Shown here one piece after another: positions 33,596 through 42,304 of a DNA stretch of 64,000 bases. This stretch comes from Aureispira sp. CCB-QB1. GTDB taxonomy: Bacteria; Bacteroidota; Bacteroidia; Chitinophagales; Saprospiraceae. The stretch covers positions 1-64,000 of the forward strand of contig CAMBRK010000005.1 in NCBI GenBank assembly GCA_945870185.1. Reading direction: 5' to 3'. The position numbers and the translations under genes are program-made. The first letter of the stretch is position 1; each line of letters starts with the position of its first letter. The notes under the pieces are model-generated. The model was not told the origin of the DNA, ran no database searches, and was given only the letters and a program-made list of their open reading frames with translations.

Positions 33596-34974
33596 TGGAT
33601 TCCGTATTTGTCTATAAGATAAATGAGACTTGCCATAGCAGCAGCCCCCAATTCCAATTCCCTTTTATTGACCGCATCTATATTATCTACAGCAGTATGA
33701 TGAAAATCAAAATATCTCTGTGAGTCCGGCCTTAAACCTATAAGTAAACCTTTTTGAGACTTCAATGGACTGATGTCGGCGCCTGATCCACCCATTTCAA
33801 ACTGCAACCCATAACTTTCTAACAGCGGCAACCATTGACTTACTTTTTTGTAATAGGTTTTAAAAACCGATGTATCCGATTCAAAACTAAATCCCCTGGG
33901 AGAAAATCCTCCGGCATCTGATTCTAAAGCGGCTAGATGAAACTCTTTTTTAGCATTGGAGATTTTAGCATAAGTCAGGCCACCTGCAAGACCATTTTCC
34001 TCATTGGAAAACAGTACACATCGGATGGTTCTCTTGGGTTGGTATCCTATAGACTGAAGGATATTCAGCACTTCCATAGACTGAACACATCCTGCACCGT
34101 CATCATGTGCTCCTTGACCTACATCCCAACTATCTAGATGACCACCTACAAGCAAGATTTCATCGGGAAATTCGCTGCCTTTGATTTCGCCTATCACTGA
34201 AGGCGCTGGCTTACTACCCATGGATTTACAATCTGTTTTTAAATACACAGAAACACTTCCATTTTTTAATAACCTACTCAATTTATTTGCATCATTGGTG
34301 CTGATAGCTACGCCAGGAATTTTCTGAAGTGTGTCTTTATAAACCATCACTCCTGTATGCGGATGATCATCCTGAGATGTGGTCATAGATCTTACTAAAG
34401 CCGCAACTGCACCATATTCTGCTGCCTTGGATGCACCATAAACCCTTTGATCTACTGCTCCACCGTATGCCCCAAACGTCCTAACATAAGTAGGATCCAT
34501 AGGTCTATTAAAAAAAACAATTTTGCCTTGTATTTTTTCTTTTCCTAAACGCTCTACCTCATCCAGTGATTGCACTTCTATGACTTCAGCTTGGAGTCCT
34601 TTTATAGGAGTAGCTATAGAGTTGCCCAAAGAAAGCACATTTAAGGGTACTTTCTTTTTACCGTTGGTGGTCATCCAGGCGATTTCTTTCGAGCCTCTTT
34701 TCCAATAGTTTGCTGTACATTCTTGAAGATACGAAGAAACTCCTGGTATACTGGCGAGCTTTTTTCTAGTGAAAGCCGTAGCGCCAATATAAGCATCAGA
34801 TCCCGCTATTCTTCCAGGATTTTGAAGGCAAAGTTCCTTGAGCCATTCGAATGATTTACCATTTTCTAGAGCTTGATTATGGATTTTTTTAATCATCAGC
34901 GCATCATCATCTTGAGCGAATACCCCTTGCGGTCCCACTAACAAGCTAATGAAAATAATAAAGCTGTACTTCAA
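33592..34974 (-). CDS. M28-family secreted metallopeptidase with PA domain
   Basis: Zinc amino- or carboxypeptidase. Signal peptide, PA domain in the middle (about 125-245), and an M28 core with metal ligands in GGHLDSWDVGQGAHDDGAG, catalytic NEENG and the final FDFHHTAVD. The start is set at TTG 34974 (MKYSFIIFISLLVG). The next upstream in-frame TTG (34998) lies inside the minus-7 box of the promoter at 34996-35027 and could not be translated from that message. It overlaps hpt by 4 bases. It probably degrades peptides for nutrition or turnover. Confidence 0.85.
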   Translation of the reverse strand: MKYSFIIFISLLVGPQGVFAQDDDALMIKKIHNQALENGKSFEWLKELCLQNPGRIAGSDAYIGATAFTRKKLASIPGVSSYLQECTANYWKRGSKEIAWMTTNGKKKVPLNVLSLGNSIATPIKGLQAEVIEVQSLDEVERLGKEKIQGKIVFFNRPMDPTYVRTFGAYGGAVDQRVYGASKAAEYGAVAALVRSMTTSQDDHPHTGVMVYKDTLQKIPGVAISTNDANKLSRLLKNGSVSVYLKTDCKSMGSKPAPSVIGEIKGSEFPDEILLVGGHLDSWDVGQGAHDDGAGCVQSMEVLNILQSIGYQPKRTIRCVLFSNEENGLAGGLTYAKISNAKKEFHLAALESDAGGFSPRGFSFESDTSVFKTYYKKVSQWLPLLESYGLQFEMGGSGADISPLKSQKGLLIGLRPDSQRYFDFHHTAVDNIDAVNKRELELGAAAMASLIYLIDKYGIQ

Positions 34975-34995
34975 TGTATTTAATTTTAGAAGAGA

Positions 34996-35027
34996 CAAAG
35001 CTAAAAGAAAATTAATTTTATATCAAA
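34996..35027 (-). promoter_or_regulatory. Promoter of the M28 peptidase, hpt, paaI operon
   Basis: TTTG (35024-35027) and TAGCTTTG (34996-35003) on the minus strand, separated by 20 bases, match the Bacteroidota consensus closely. It sets the transcript start near 34990 and supports the TTG start codon at 34974. Confidence 0.75.
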
Positions 35028-35351
35028 TTTTGGAGCTATATATTATTTTAAAATACATTTATATACCAAATTATTGAATAGTAAAATTGAAAAAATATGA
35101 TCATCCATATGGAATAGTATAGATTAAACATAAGGGCAAAACTGCATAATTGAATATTTTCATAATATTGTTTTGTACCTAAGATAATTTTTTAAAATAT
35201 TCTTACGCCAATAGGCTATTGCAATAAATATTGTTTCACAAACCAATTCATACAACTGCGTAAATATTTGGCAAAACATCTATTTTTATTATCAATAAAT
35301 TTTCAAAAACGAATATTTTTAATATTATTTTGAATAAAAATTAAAAAACAC

Positions 35352-35381
35352 TTGTCAAATAATTTTTTTACATTATCTTTG
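35352..35381 (+). promoter_or_regulatory. Promoter of the small RNA unit
   Basis: TTG (35352-35354), 19 bases, TATCTTTG (35374-35381): one of the best consensus matches in the window. It directs transcription into the hairpin unit at 35387-35463. The rest of 35028-35351 is AT-rich with no gene or clear motif. Confidence 0.75.
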
Positions 35382-35386
35382 CACAG

Positions 35387-35463
35387 CTTTTACATTAAGT
35401 AAAACAATTTGGTTTCATTTGGTTAGGGTTGAGGTAATGCATTTGTATTACCTCATTTTTTTT
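35387..35463 (+). ncRNA. Candidate small RNA of about 75 nt
   Basis: A self-contained transcription unit: consensus promoter, then a small hairpin (TTTTAC/GTAAAA around an ATTAA loop, about 35390-35406), an unpaired T/G-rich linker containing GGTTAGGGTT, and a strong terminator hairpin with eight Ts. No start codon with a sensible reading frame fits inside. It could be a trans-acting sRNA or a cutC leader attenuator. The strong terminator before cutC favours an independent RNA. The ends are estimated. Confidence 0.6.
35431..35463 (+). terminator. Intrinsic terminator of the small RNA unit
   Basis: A perfect 8-bp stem GAGGTAAT (35431-35438) with ATTACCTC (35447-35454), an 8-base loop, then A and eight Ts. 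It lies just before cutC in the same direction. Confidence 0.88.
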
Positions 35464-35494
35464 GCCTGATATTTTTTTTTGTAATAAATATATT

Positions 35495-36133
35495 GTGTCA
35501 CAAGTTCAAATCATAAAAGAAGCGTGTGTAGAAACCGTTGAAGAAGCTATAAGTGCTGCTAACAATGGTGCACATCAATTAGAGCTCTGCAGTCATCTTG
35601 CTCAAGACGGCTTGACACCAAGTGATACTTTAATACTAGAAACCATTAAATCTGTAAAAATTCCAGTAAAAGTGATGATTCGTTCTAGAGCAGGTAATTT
35701 TATCTACTCTAAAGATGAAGTGGATCATATGATAGCTGATATTCTGAGATTAAAGGCATATAAGATAGAAGGCTTTGTTTTCGGTGCTGTCTTGGAAGAT
35801 GAAAATGAAACAAAATTAGATATTGGCACAATATACCAGTTGTGCAAAGCAGCTTTTCCAGTACCCGTGACCATACACAAAGCTATAGACTCTTGTACCC
35901 ATTTAAATGATGAGGTCAAAAAACTCATGATTATCTCTAATGTTAAATTTATACTTACTTCAGGTGGTGCGAAAACTGCTGTAGAAGGCTTGATCCATTT
36001 AAAATCCATGCAATCCACCGCGGGCTCCTACATTAAAATCATAGCTGCGGGGAAAGTAACTCCAGAAAATCTTCCTTATTTAATTGAGAAAACGGGACTC
36101 CAATATTATCATGGTAGGAAGATATTAGGATAA
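35495..36133 (+). CDS. cutC: CutC-family protein
   Basis: TIM-barrel protein of the CutC family, named for copper homeostasis in E. coli though the biochemical role is unsettled. Matching stretches are ACVETVEEAISAANNGAHQL, ELCSHLAQDGLTPS, KVMIRSRAGNFIYSKDEV, TIHKAIDSC and ILTSGGAKTAVEGL. A GTG start at 35495 is used, because an upstream TTG falls inside the terminator T run. This gives 212 residues, close to the usual length. Its expression may depend on read-through of the terminator at 35431 or on a promoter I could not see. Confidence 0.85.
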   Translation: MSQVQIIKEACVETVEEAISAANNGAHQLELCSHLAQDGLTPSDTLILETIKSVKIPVKVMIRSRAGNFIYSKDEVDHMIADILRLKAYKIEGFVFGAVLEDENETKLDIGTIYQLCKAAFPVPVTIHKAIDSCTHLNDEVKKLMIISNVKFILTSGGAKTAVEGLIHLKSMQSTAGSYIKIIAAGKVTPENLPYLIEKTGLQYYHGRKILG

Positions 36134-36184
36134 TTTCTTAATATCTGGATTATTTTAATAGATTTGCGTCCATAATTAACTTAA

Positions 36185-37525
36185 ATGGATACTAATCTTA
36201 AATCACCGCCAGTTTTTACAGATGATTTTGTTGTCTTTGGTATTTTGATGATGCTTTTGGCATTTGTGTTTTATACATCTTCTCATACCCATGCATTTTG
36301 GAAAAAATTCTATGTCATCTTTCCATCATTATTGATGTGTTATTTGCTACCCTCCATTTTAAGTTCTTTAAATATCATATCTCCTGAGTGGCATGCTGTA
36401 GATGCATCGGGCAATTTTGTGTTGGACGAAACAGGTAAAGGGTCATTGGTAAAACTATCTGTATACAAAGTAGCAAGTAGGTTATTATTGCCAGCTGCTC
36501 TGATTCTGCTCACATTGAGTATAGATATCAAAGCATTGTTTGGATTGGGAAGTAAGGCTATCATTATGTTCTTAACGGGTACAGTAGGAGTGATCTTAGG
36601 TGGTCCTATAGCTATCCTGATCATGTCTGCTATCTCACCCGATACTGTAGGTGGTGCTGGATTTGATGCGGTATGGAGAGGATTGTCAACTTTGGCTGGT
36701 AGCTGGATAGGTGGTGGTGCCAATCAAACCGCTATGCTGGAAATCTACCAATATAATCAGGAAAAATATGGCGCTATGGTACTGGTAGATATCGTGGTGG
36801 CTAATATATGGATGGCCGTTTTACTATTTGGTATTGGTAAAAAAGAAGCATTAGACAAGTGGTTTAAAGCTGACAACTCATCTATCGAAGCTTTAAAAGA
36901 AAAAGTATCGAACTATACGGCATCAGTTACTAAAGTGCCCACACTTAAAGATTACATGATACTATTGGGTGTTGTATTTGGGGCAGTGGCTTTTTCACAT
37001 TGGTCAAGCATAGTACTTCCAGATTTTTTGATTTCGCTTGTACCATCCATAGGGGACAAATCATCCATGATGAGTACTTTTGGAGATCCTTTTTTTTGGA
37101 TGGTAACTGTAGCTACCATTTTAGGTGTGGTACTATCTTATACCCCTATGAAAGCATATGAAGGTATCGGTGCCAGTAAAATAGGAAGCATATTTATTTA
37201 TATTTTGGTGGCATCAATCGGAATGAAAATGGATTTAAAATCAGTAGTCAGTAATCCGGGATTGATCGTAGTAGGCCTTATTTGGATGTCTATTCATGCC
37301 TTATTATTGGTCATCGTAGGCAAAATCATACGTGCACCATATTTCTTTTTGGCAGTAGGCAGCAAGGCCAATATAGGTGGAGCCGCTTCTGCTCCGATTG
37401 TAGCTACTGCATTTCATCCTTCGCTGGCAAGTGTAGGTGTGCTATTGGCTATATTTGGGTATATCATAGGTACTTATGGCGCTATACTCAGTGCTATATT
37501 GATGGAGATAGTGGCGCCGAAGTAA
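36185..37525 (+). CDS. DUF819-family membrane protein
   Basis: The 446-residue polytopic protein has about 11 hydrophobic helices. Family landmarks are STLAGSWIGGGANQTAM and GSKANIGGAASAPIVATAF, which give inverted-repeat halves resembling those of anion/amino-acid exchangers. DUF819 proteins (YjcL group) have no established substrate. It follows cutC by 51 bases. The bidirectional terminator at 37541 lies beyond it. Confidence 0.85.
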   Translation: MDTNLKSPPVFTDDFVVFGILMMLLAFVFYTSSHTHAFWKKFYVIFPSLLMCYLLPSILSSLNIISPEWHAVDASGNFVLDETGKGSLVKLSVYKVASRLLLPAALILLTLSIDIKALFGLGSKAIIMFLTGTVGVILGGPIAILIMSAISPDTVGGAGFDAVWRGLSTLAGSWIGGGANQTAMLEIYQYNQEKYGAMVLVDIVVANIWMAVLLFGIGKKEALDKWFKADNSSIEALKEKVSNYTASVTKVPTLKDYMILLGVVFGAVAFSHWSSIVLPDFLISLVPSIGDKSSMMSTFGDPFFWMVTVATILGVVLSYTPMKAYEGIGASKIGSIFIYILVASIGMKMDLKSVVSNPGLIVVGLIWMSIHALLLVIVGKIIRAPYFFLAVGSKANIGGAASAPIVATAFHPSLASVGVLLAIFGYIIGTYGAILSAILMEIVAPK

Positions 37526-37540
37526 GTTGATAGTTTATAA

Positions 37541-37586
37541 AAAATTAAGCCCTGCTGAATGTTTTATCCCAGCAAGGCTTAATTTT
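37541..37586. terminator. Bidirectional terminator between convergent genes
   Basis: Stem AAAATTAAGCC (37541-37551) pairs with GGCTTAATTTT (37576-37586), extended inward by TGCTG/CAGCA after a one-base bulge on each side. A/T runs lie at both edges. It separates DUF819 (plus) from the SCP2-domain gene (minus). Confidence 0.85.
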
Positions 37587-37610
37587 AATCTAATCTAAAA
37601 GTTTAGAATA

Positions 37611-37907
37611 TTACTGAATCAGGGACTGCAATTTCATAGCCAAGCCCATGTCTCCTTTTATCTTGATTTTTCCGGTCATGACGGCCATCATGGGATTGAG
37701 CTCTCCATTTTTCAGTTGCATAAATGTATCTGCTTCCGTGCTTATCGTGCAGCCAGCTTCCTCATCATTTTGAGAGACAATATTGGAGTCACCTGTACCA
37801 TCAATAAGTATTACTTGATCGCCTATGACAAATTTAAGTTTTGCTCCAAAAGGTGCAACATTAGCAGCTTGTGCTGTAACTGCGGTTAATATGGTTTCGA
37901 AATTCAT
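37611..37907 (-). CDS. SCP2 sterol-carrier-domain protein
   Basis: The 98-residue stand-alone SCP2 domain has the alternating beta pattern LKFVIGDQVILIDGTG and the typical C-terminus GELNPMMAVMTGKIKIKGDMGLAMKL. SCP2 domains bind fatty acyl-CoA or other lipids in a tunnel. It starts 20 bases after the acyl-CoA dehydrogenase stop on the same strand, so it probably serves the same lipid pathway as a carrier. Confidence 0.88.
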   Translation of the reverse strand: MNFETILTAVTAQAANVAPFGAKLKFVIGDQVILIDGTGDSNIVSQNDEEAGCTISTEADTFMQLKNGELNPMMAVMTGKIKIKGDMGLAMKLQSLIQ

Positions 37908-37927
37908 TGAAAATATTTATTAGGTTT

Positions 37928-39739
37928 TTAAAAAATTAACTCTTTTTCGCTATCTACAAATGTTAACTTATCCTGATGGGTTAAAGTTTCAAGACAAGCA
38001 GAGATTTTTGGCAATTCGTACTTAAAATAAAACTTCATCGTATGAATTTTGGCTTCATAAAACTCAACTTCGCAAACTCTATGCTCAGACTCTAAAGCTT
38101 GCTGCGCTTTGATGCCCATTTTTAACCATTGATGCGCAATGATGACATTTGCTGCCATCTCCATAAATATGGTAGCATCGGCAAGATAATTTTCGTAGTC
38201 TCCTTTCATAGCATAAGGCATCAGATATTCCAATGCTTTTTGTATGACATGCATTCCACCAGAAAGTTGGCTAGCATAAAACTTTAGAGAATCGTGCGAA
38301 GTAGCTTCATCTATCGTTTTCGTCATCATGGCTGTAAGCAATTGCATAGATTTACCGCCTTGCATTGGAATTTTCCTGCCCAATAAGTCTAGTGATTGAA
38401 TACCTGTAGTACCTTCATAAATGCTCATGATTCTGATATCTCTGAGATATTGTTGTAGAGGGAAATCCATACAAAATCCATACCCACCGAGCACTTGCAA
38501 ACCATTGTTTATGGCAATTCTACCCATTTCAGCAGGATACGTCTTGGCTATAGGTGTAAGCAGTTCAAGCAATAAATTATGATTTTCTTTGTTTTCCCCT
38601 GTGTCGCAATGTACGATATCGCTGTGCTTAGAGCATTCCACCAAAAGACTCAATGATCCTTCAATAATGGCTTTTTGGAGAAGGAGCATCCTTCGCACAT
38701 CAGGGTGATTGATGATATGCGTTTGGCCTTTGGTGACATCTTTGGAGCCTGTGTTCAATATTTTTCTGCCCTGTGGACGTTCTTTGGCATATTGTAGAGA
38801 TGCATAATATGCTGCTGATGCAGTTGATGCTGCAGTCATGCCTACGTCTATTCTGGCGCCATTCATCATCTGAAACATACATTTCAATCCTTGATGTGCT
38901 TCCCCAACTAAATACCCAAAACATTGATCTTGTTCACCATAAACTAGATGGACAGTACTATATCCTCGTTGACCCAACTTTTGAAAATCCGCCACCGCGT
39001 TTACATCATTGTATTGTAGGCTTTCATTTTCAGCGACTCTGTATTTAGGCACGACAAACAGTGAAATGCCTTTAGTCCCTGCTGGCGCACCCTCTATCCT
39101 GGCTAAAGTAAGGTGTACAAAATTATCAGCTGCTTCATGATCGCCTCCAGAAATAAAGATTTTTTGACCCTTTATTTTATATACACCTTCTGAAACGGGT
39201 GTCGCAGAAGTCACAATATCGGATAGTGAACTACCACATTGTGGCTCTGTAAGTGCCATAGTACCGCCCCATTTTCCAGATAACATATTAGGGATATATT
39301 GTTTTTTTAGCTTTTCATTTCCATACGTTGCGATAAGGTGTGCGGCCCCGGAAGTAAGTCCCAAATATCCAGGAATATTATTGTTGGCTGCTTCAAAAAT
39401 ATGATTGGTGGCATTAGAGATAGAAAATGGCATCTGCATACCACCATCGTCGGTATCAAAATAAGAACCTAGCCATCCATTTTCGCCTGCGTGTGCGAAT
39501 ATCTTCTTTAATATAGGATGAGAGTGTGTTTTTCCGTCCTTATAATAAACTGGCTTCTCGTCCATCTCCCTGTAATAAGGATAGAAATCCTGATCCGCCC
39601 ACGACTTAGCAGACTCCAGTAGGATTTCAAATGATTCACGATCGAAATCAGCAAATCTTTCATACTTTAAAAGTTCTTCGACATTATGGACATCAAAAAG
39701 TAAAAACTTTAGGGTATCCATACACATATATTTGGCCAT
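37928..39739 (-). CDS. Acyl-CoA dehydrogenase with long C-terminal extension
   Basis: An FAD-dependent acyl-CoA dehydrogenase of about 603 residues from the ATG at 39739. The FAD/acyl site is visible in MALTEPQCGSSLSDI, the middle domain in KGQKIFISGGDHEAADNFVHL and the C-terminal helix bundle in NGLQVLGGYGFCMDFPLQ with RDIRIMSIYEGTTGIQSLD. Its length matches the roughly 600-residue group (DmdC-like and related enzymes with an extra C-terminal domain) rather than the roughly 380-residue group. Cotranscribed with the SCP2 gene. Confidence 0.88.
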   Translation of the reverse strand: MAKYMCMDTLKFLLFDVHNVEELLKYERFADFDRESFEILLESAKSWADQDFYPYYREMDEKPVYYKDGKTHSHPILKKIFAHAGENGWLGSYFDTDDGGMQMPFSISNATNHIFEAANNNIPGYLGLTSGAAHLIATYGNEKLKKQYIPNMLSGKWGGTMALTEPQCGSSLSDIVTSATPVSEGVYKIKGQKIFISGGDHEAADNFVHLTLARIEGAPAGTKGISLFVVPKYRVAENESLQYNDVNAVADFQKLGQRGYSTVHLVYGEQDQCFGYLVGEAHQGLKCMFQMMNGARIDVGMTAASTASAAYYASLQYAKERPQGRKILNTGSKDVTKGQTHIINHPDVRRMLLLQKAIIEGSLSLLVECSKHSDIVHCDTGENKENHNLLLELLTPIAKTYPAEMGRIAINNGLQVLGGYGFCMDFPLQQYLRDIRIMSIYEGTTGIQSLDLLGRKIPMQGGKSMQLLTAMMTKTIDEATSHDSLKFYASQLSGGMHVIQKALEYLMPYAMKGDYENYLADATIFMEMAANVIIAHQWLKMGIKAQQALESEHRVCEVEFYEAKIHTMKFYFKYELPKISACLETLTHQDKLTFVDSEKELIF

Positions 39740-39951
39740 GATTTTTCTTATTTTAAAAATTAAACTCAAAGTTAAATTTTTGCTTTGATAAGAAGATAAA
39801 TTCTATCTATTTTTTTTAAAAAAATATACCAAAAGAACATTTCGAGTATTTAAACATCAAGGATAATATGGATAACATTCATGAAAATGACTTACAAAAA
39901 AAATGCTATTTAGTTGATTTTCAATTATTTTAAATTATTAGTTTAATAGAT

Positions 39952-39984
39952 TTTGAAAATAGTGTAAAATTTGTATTATCTTTG
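39952..39984 (+). promoter_or_regulatory. Promoter of the GT5-like, DUF4270, glmS row
   Basis: TTTG (39952-39955), 21 bases, TATCTTTG (39977-39984) on the plus strand, 94 bases upstream of the start codon. The remaining spacer 39740-39951 is AT-rich without other signals. Confidence 0.65.
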
Positions 39985-40077
39985 CGAGCATTTTTTAATT
40001 ATTAATTATAAGTCTTTATTTAGAATTTAATTATATATTCAAAATATAGATTTTTAGTGGATCAATACATTGGCAAC

Positions 40078-40905
40078 ATGAGTAAAAAAAAGGTTCTATT
40101 CGTCACACAAGAACTTAATCCCTATACAGAAATATCTATCCTTTCAGAAATAGCAAGAAGAATACCCCATTTTGCTGGTGTAGATGATTATGAATTTAGG
40201 ATTTTGATGCCAAAATTTGGTATTATTAATGAAAGAAGACACCGATTGCATGAAGTAGTAAGGCTTTCTGGAATGAATATCATAGTGGATGACGAAGATT
40301 ATCCATTGATTATCAAAGTGGCATCACTGCCAGGAGCTAGAATGCAGGTATATTTCTTAGATAACGACGAATTTTTTAAGAGAAAAGCAGTATTTACAGA
40401 CGAAGAAGAAGTACCATTCAATGATAATCAAGAAAGGCTTGTTTTTTTCTGCAAAGGTGTGATGGAAACAGTGAAAAAGTTTGGTTGGTCTCCTGATATT
40501 GTTCATTTACATGGTCAGATTACGAGTTTGATTCCATTCTACATGAAACATGCCTATAAAAATGACCCAGTTTTTAATGATGCAAAAATTATTTACTCTT
40601 TATACAATAATGAACTGAGTGATTCGTTTGATTCTAAATTTATGCAAATAGCAGCGATAAATGACTTAGAATCAGAAGATCTTTCGTTTTTTATTAACGA
40701 AGAAAATAAGATAAACCTTGATTTTGGTGCAATAAAATTCTCAGATGGAATTATCTCAGGAAGCGAAACAGAAGATGACGTCGTTAAGATGTATAGCGAC
40801 CTTTTGGAAAAGCCCATGATGCTAAGTCACGAAGAAGTAGATACATCGGCTAAATCCACTCTAGAATTTTATAACAATGTACTTCAAGGAAACGAAAACG
40901 AGTAA
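40078..40905 (+). CDS. Half-length glycogen/starch-synthase-like protein
   Basis: About 275 residues from the ATG at 40078, matching only the N-terminal (acceptor) half of GT5 glycogen synthases (VLFVTQELNPYTEISILSEIARRIP, SPDIVHLHGQITSLIPFYMK). The C-terminal donor-binding half is missing, and the KTGGL motif that binds ADP-glucose is replaced by YTEIS, so synthase activity is unlikely. I recall the same short protein beside DUF4270 in other Bacteroidota, so it is probably not a fresh truncation. It ends 1 base before the DUF4270 gene start region. Function unknown. Confidence 0.75.
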   Translation: MSKKKVLFVTQELNPYTEISILSEIARRIPHFAGVDDYEFRILMPKFGIINERRHRLHEVVRLSGMNIIVDDEDYPLIIKVASLPGARMQVYFLDNDEFFKRKAVFTDEEEVPFNDNQERLVFFCKGVMETVKKFGWSPDIVHLHGQITSLIPFYMKHAYKNDPVFNDAKIIYSLYNNELSDSFDSKFMQIAAINDLESEDLSFFINEENKINLDFGAIKFSDGIISGSETEDDVVKMYSDLLEKPMMLSHEEVDTSAKSTLEFYNNVLQGNENE

Positions 40906-40906
40906 A

Positions 40907-42289
40907 ATGAAAGTAAAAAATTTAATCTTTAAAGTTTATATTTTAATTATTCCTGTTTTAATGTGTGTATTGGGCTGTCAAGATCCGATATTGGTTGGAT
41001 CAGATATTCTTGACGATGAGAAAATAAATATAGAAGTAGTCCATAATTTTAATCTCTCTACTAAAACAGTACCAGGAGAGCGACTTTCGACGCACAATCC
41101 CGCTATTAACTCTGGATTGTATAGATTAGGTGAAATTAAAAATGATCCATTGTATGGTAAAGTATCTGCAGAATTATTTTTAAAATTTAGATTTAATGCA
41201 AATGCTAATCCATCGTATCATACAGACGAAAATGTAAGATTTGATTCGTTAGTCTTGGTAATGGCTTATGACTCTTTGGCTACATATGGCAACAAAACTG
41301 GAAATCAGGAAATTAATGTTTACCAACTAGAAAGTGAATTTAAAAGTAGTACAGTTACTGATATATATTATTCCGATACAAAACTTCCCTTTGTAAGTTT
41401 TCCCCTGACAACCAAAACAACCCAAATCAAACCCAAAGATTCCGTGAGTATCACCAGTCATATTACGGGCAAAGAAGTAAAACAAGTACCACAGCTCCGT
41501 TTGAGACTGAGAGATGATTTTGGCAAGTCCCTAATCGCCAATGAAAGTGCTGCCAAATCTGACACGGCATTCAGGTCATTTATGAAAGGTGTGTACATCA
41601 CATCCAAATCCACGGATAACAAACCATTACTTTATGGTTTTAACTTTAATAATACATCATTAGATGCAACAAGTCCAGTCAATAAACTAATCTTATACTA
41701 TACATCCAAAGATACTATCAAAAAAGTTTATGAATTCCCTATAGACCGTGCTACAATCAATAGTTACTTTCATGATAGAAGTGGAAGCCAAGTCGAAACT
41801 TTTATAACCCAACCAACTTTAGGAGATTCGTTGACTTTTATCCATGGCATAGGTGGCGTTAAAACATCTATAAAGTTCAATGACTTAAGTAGCTTAAAAG
41901 ACAAATTAATCAATAAAGCTGAATTGGAAATATATGTAGCTGATATTCCTAGTCAAAATGGAACTTTTGCGGCTCCAAGTCAAATTATTGCAACTAGACT
42001 CAACGAAAAAGGTGAATATATTTTTATAGACGATATTGCTCAATCCCTTGGAGGAAATTCTAATTTTATTCCTGTCTTTGGTGGTACACTCACCAAAGAT
42101 GCCAATGGACAAAAGTATGTACTCAATGTGACAAACCATATCAAACAATCGTCCAACAATGCATCATATCTCTCTGAGATTTTTCTATCGGTCATTACAG
42201 AAGCTGAAAATCCTAGCAGAACTGCGCTTTTTGGTGCCAAACACAGTAAGTTCCCGGTAAAATTAATAGTTACTTATACTAAAAATTAA
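40907..42289 (+). CDS. DUF4270-family lipoprotein
   Basis: A lipoprotein of 460 residues from the ATG at 40907: signal peptide and lipobox ending at Cys24 (CVLGC). The body is beta-rich and has the DUF4270 pattern (KNDPLYGKVSAELFLKFRF, RFDSLVLVMAYDSLATYGN, and C-terminal NHIKQSSNNASYLSEIFL). DUF4270 proteins are outer-membrane-associated and of unknown function. The start follows the GT5-like stop by 1 base, so translation is coupled. The neighbouring glmS gene is also commonly found with it. Confidence 0.85.
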   Translation: MKVKNLIFKVYILIIPVLMCVLGCQDPILVGSDILDDEKINIEVVHNFNLSTKTVPGERLSTHNPAINSGLYRLGEIKNDPLYGKVSAELFLKFRFNANANPSYHTDENVRFDSLVLVMAYDSLATYGNKTGNQEINVYQLESEFKSSTVTDIYYSDTKLPFVSFPLTTKTTQIKPKDSVSITSHITGKEVKQVPQLRLRLRDDFGKSLIANESAAKSDTAFRSFMKGVYITSKSTDNKPLLYGFNFNNTSLDATSPVNKLILYYTSKDTIKKVYEFPIDRATINSYFHDRSGSQVETFITQPTLGDSLTFIHGIGGVKTSIKFNDLSSLKDKLINKAELEIYVADIPSQNGTFAAPSQIIATRLNEKGEYIFIDDIAQSLGGNSNFIPVFGGTLTKDANGQKYVLNVTNHIKQSSNNASYLSEIFLSVITEAENPSRTALFGAKHSKFPVKLIVTYTKN

Positions 42290-42304
42290 AAATTATTATT
42301 TCCT

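Noticed and set aside
42290-42304. glmS ribozyme
   Set aside because: Only 15 bases separate DUF4270 from glmS and there is no room for the ribozyme.
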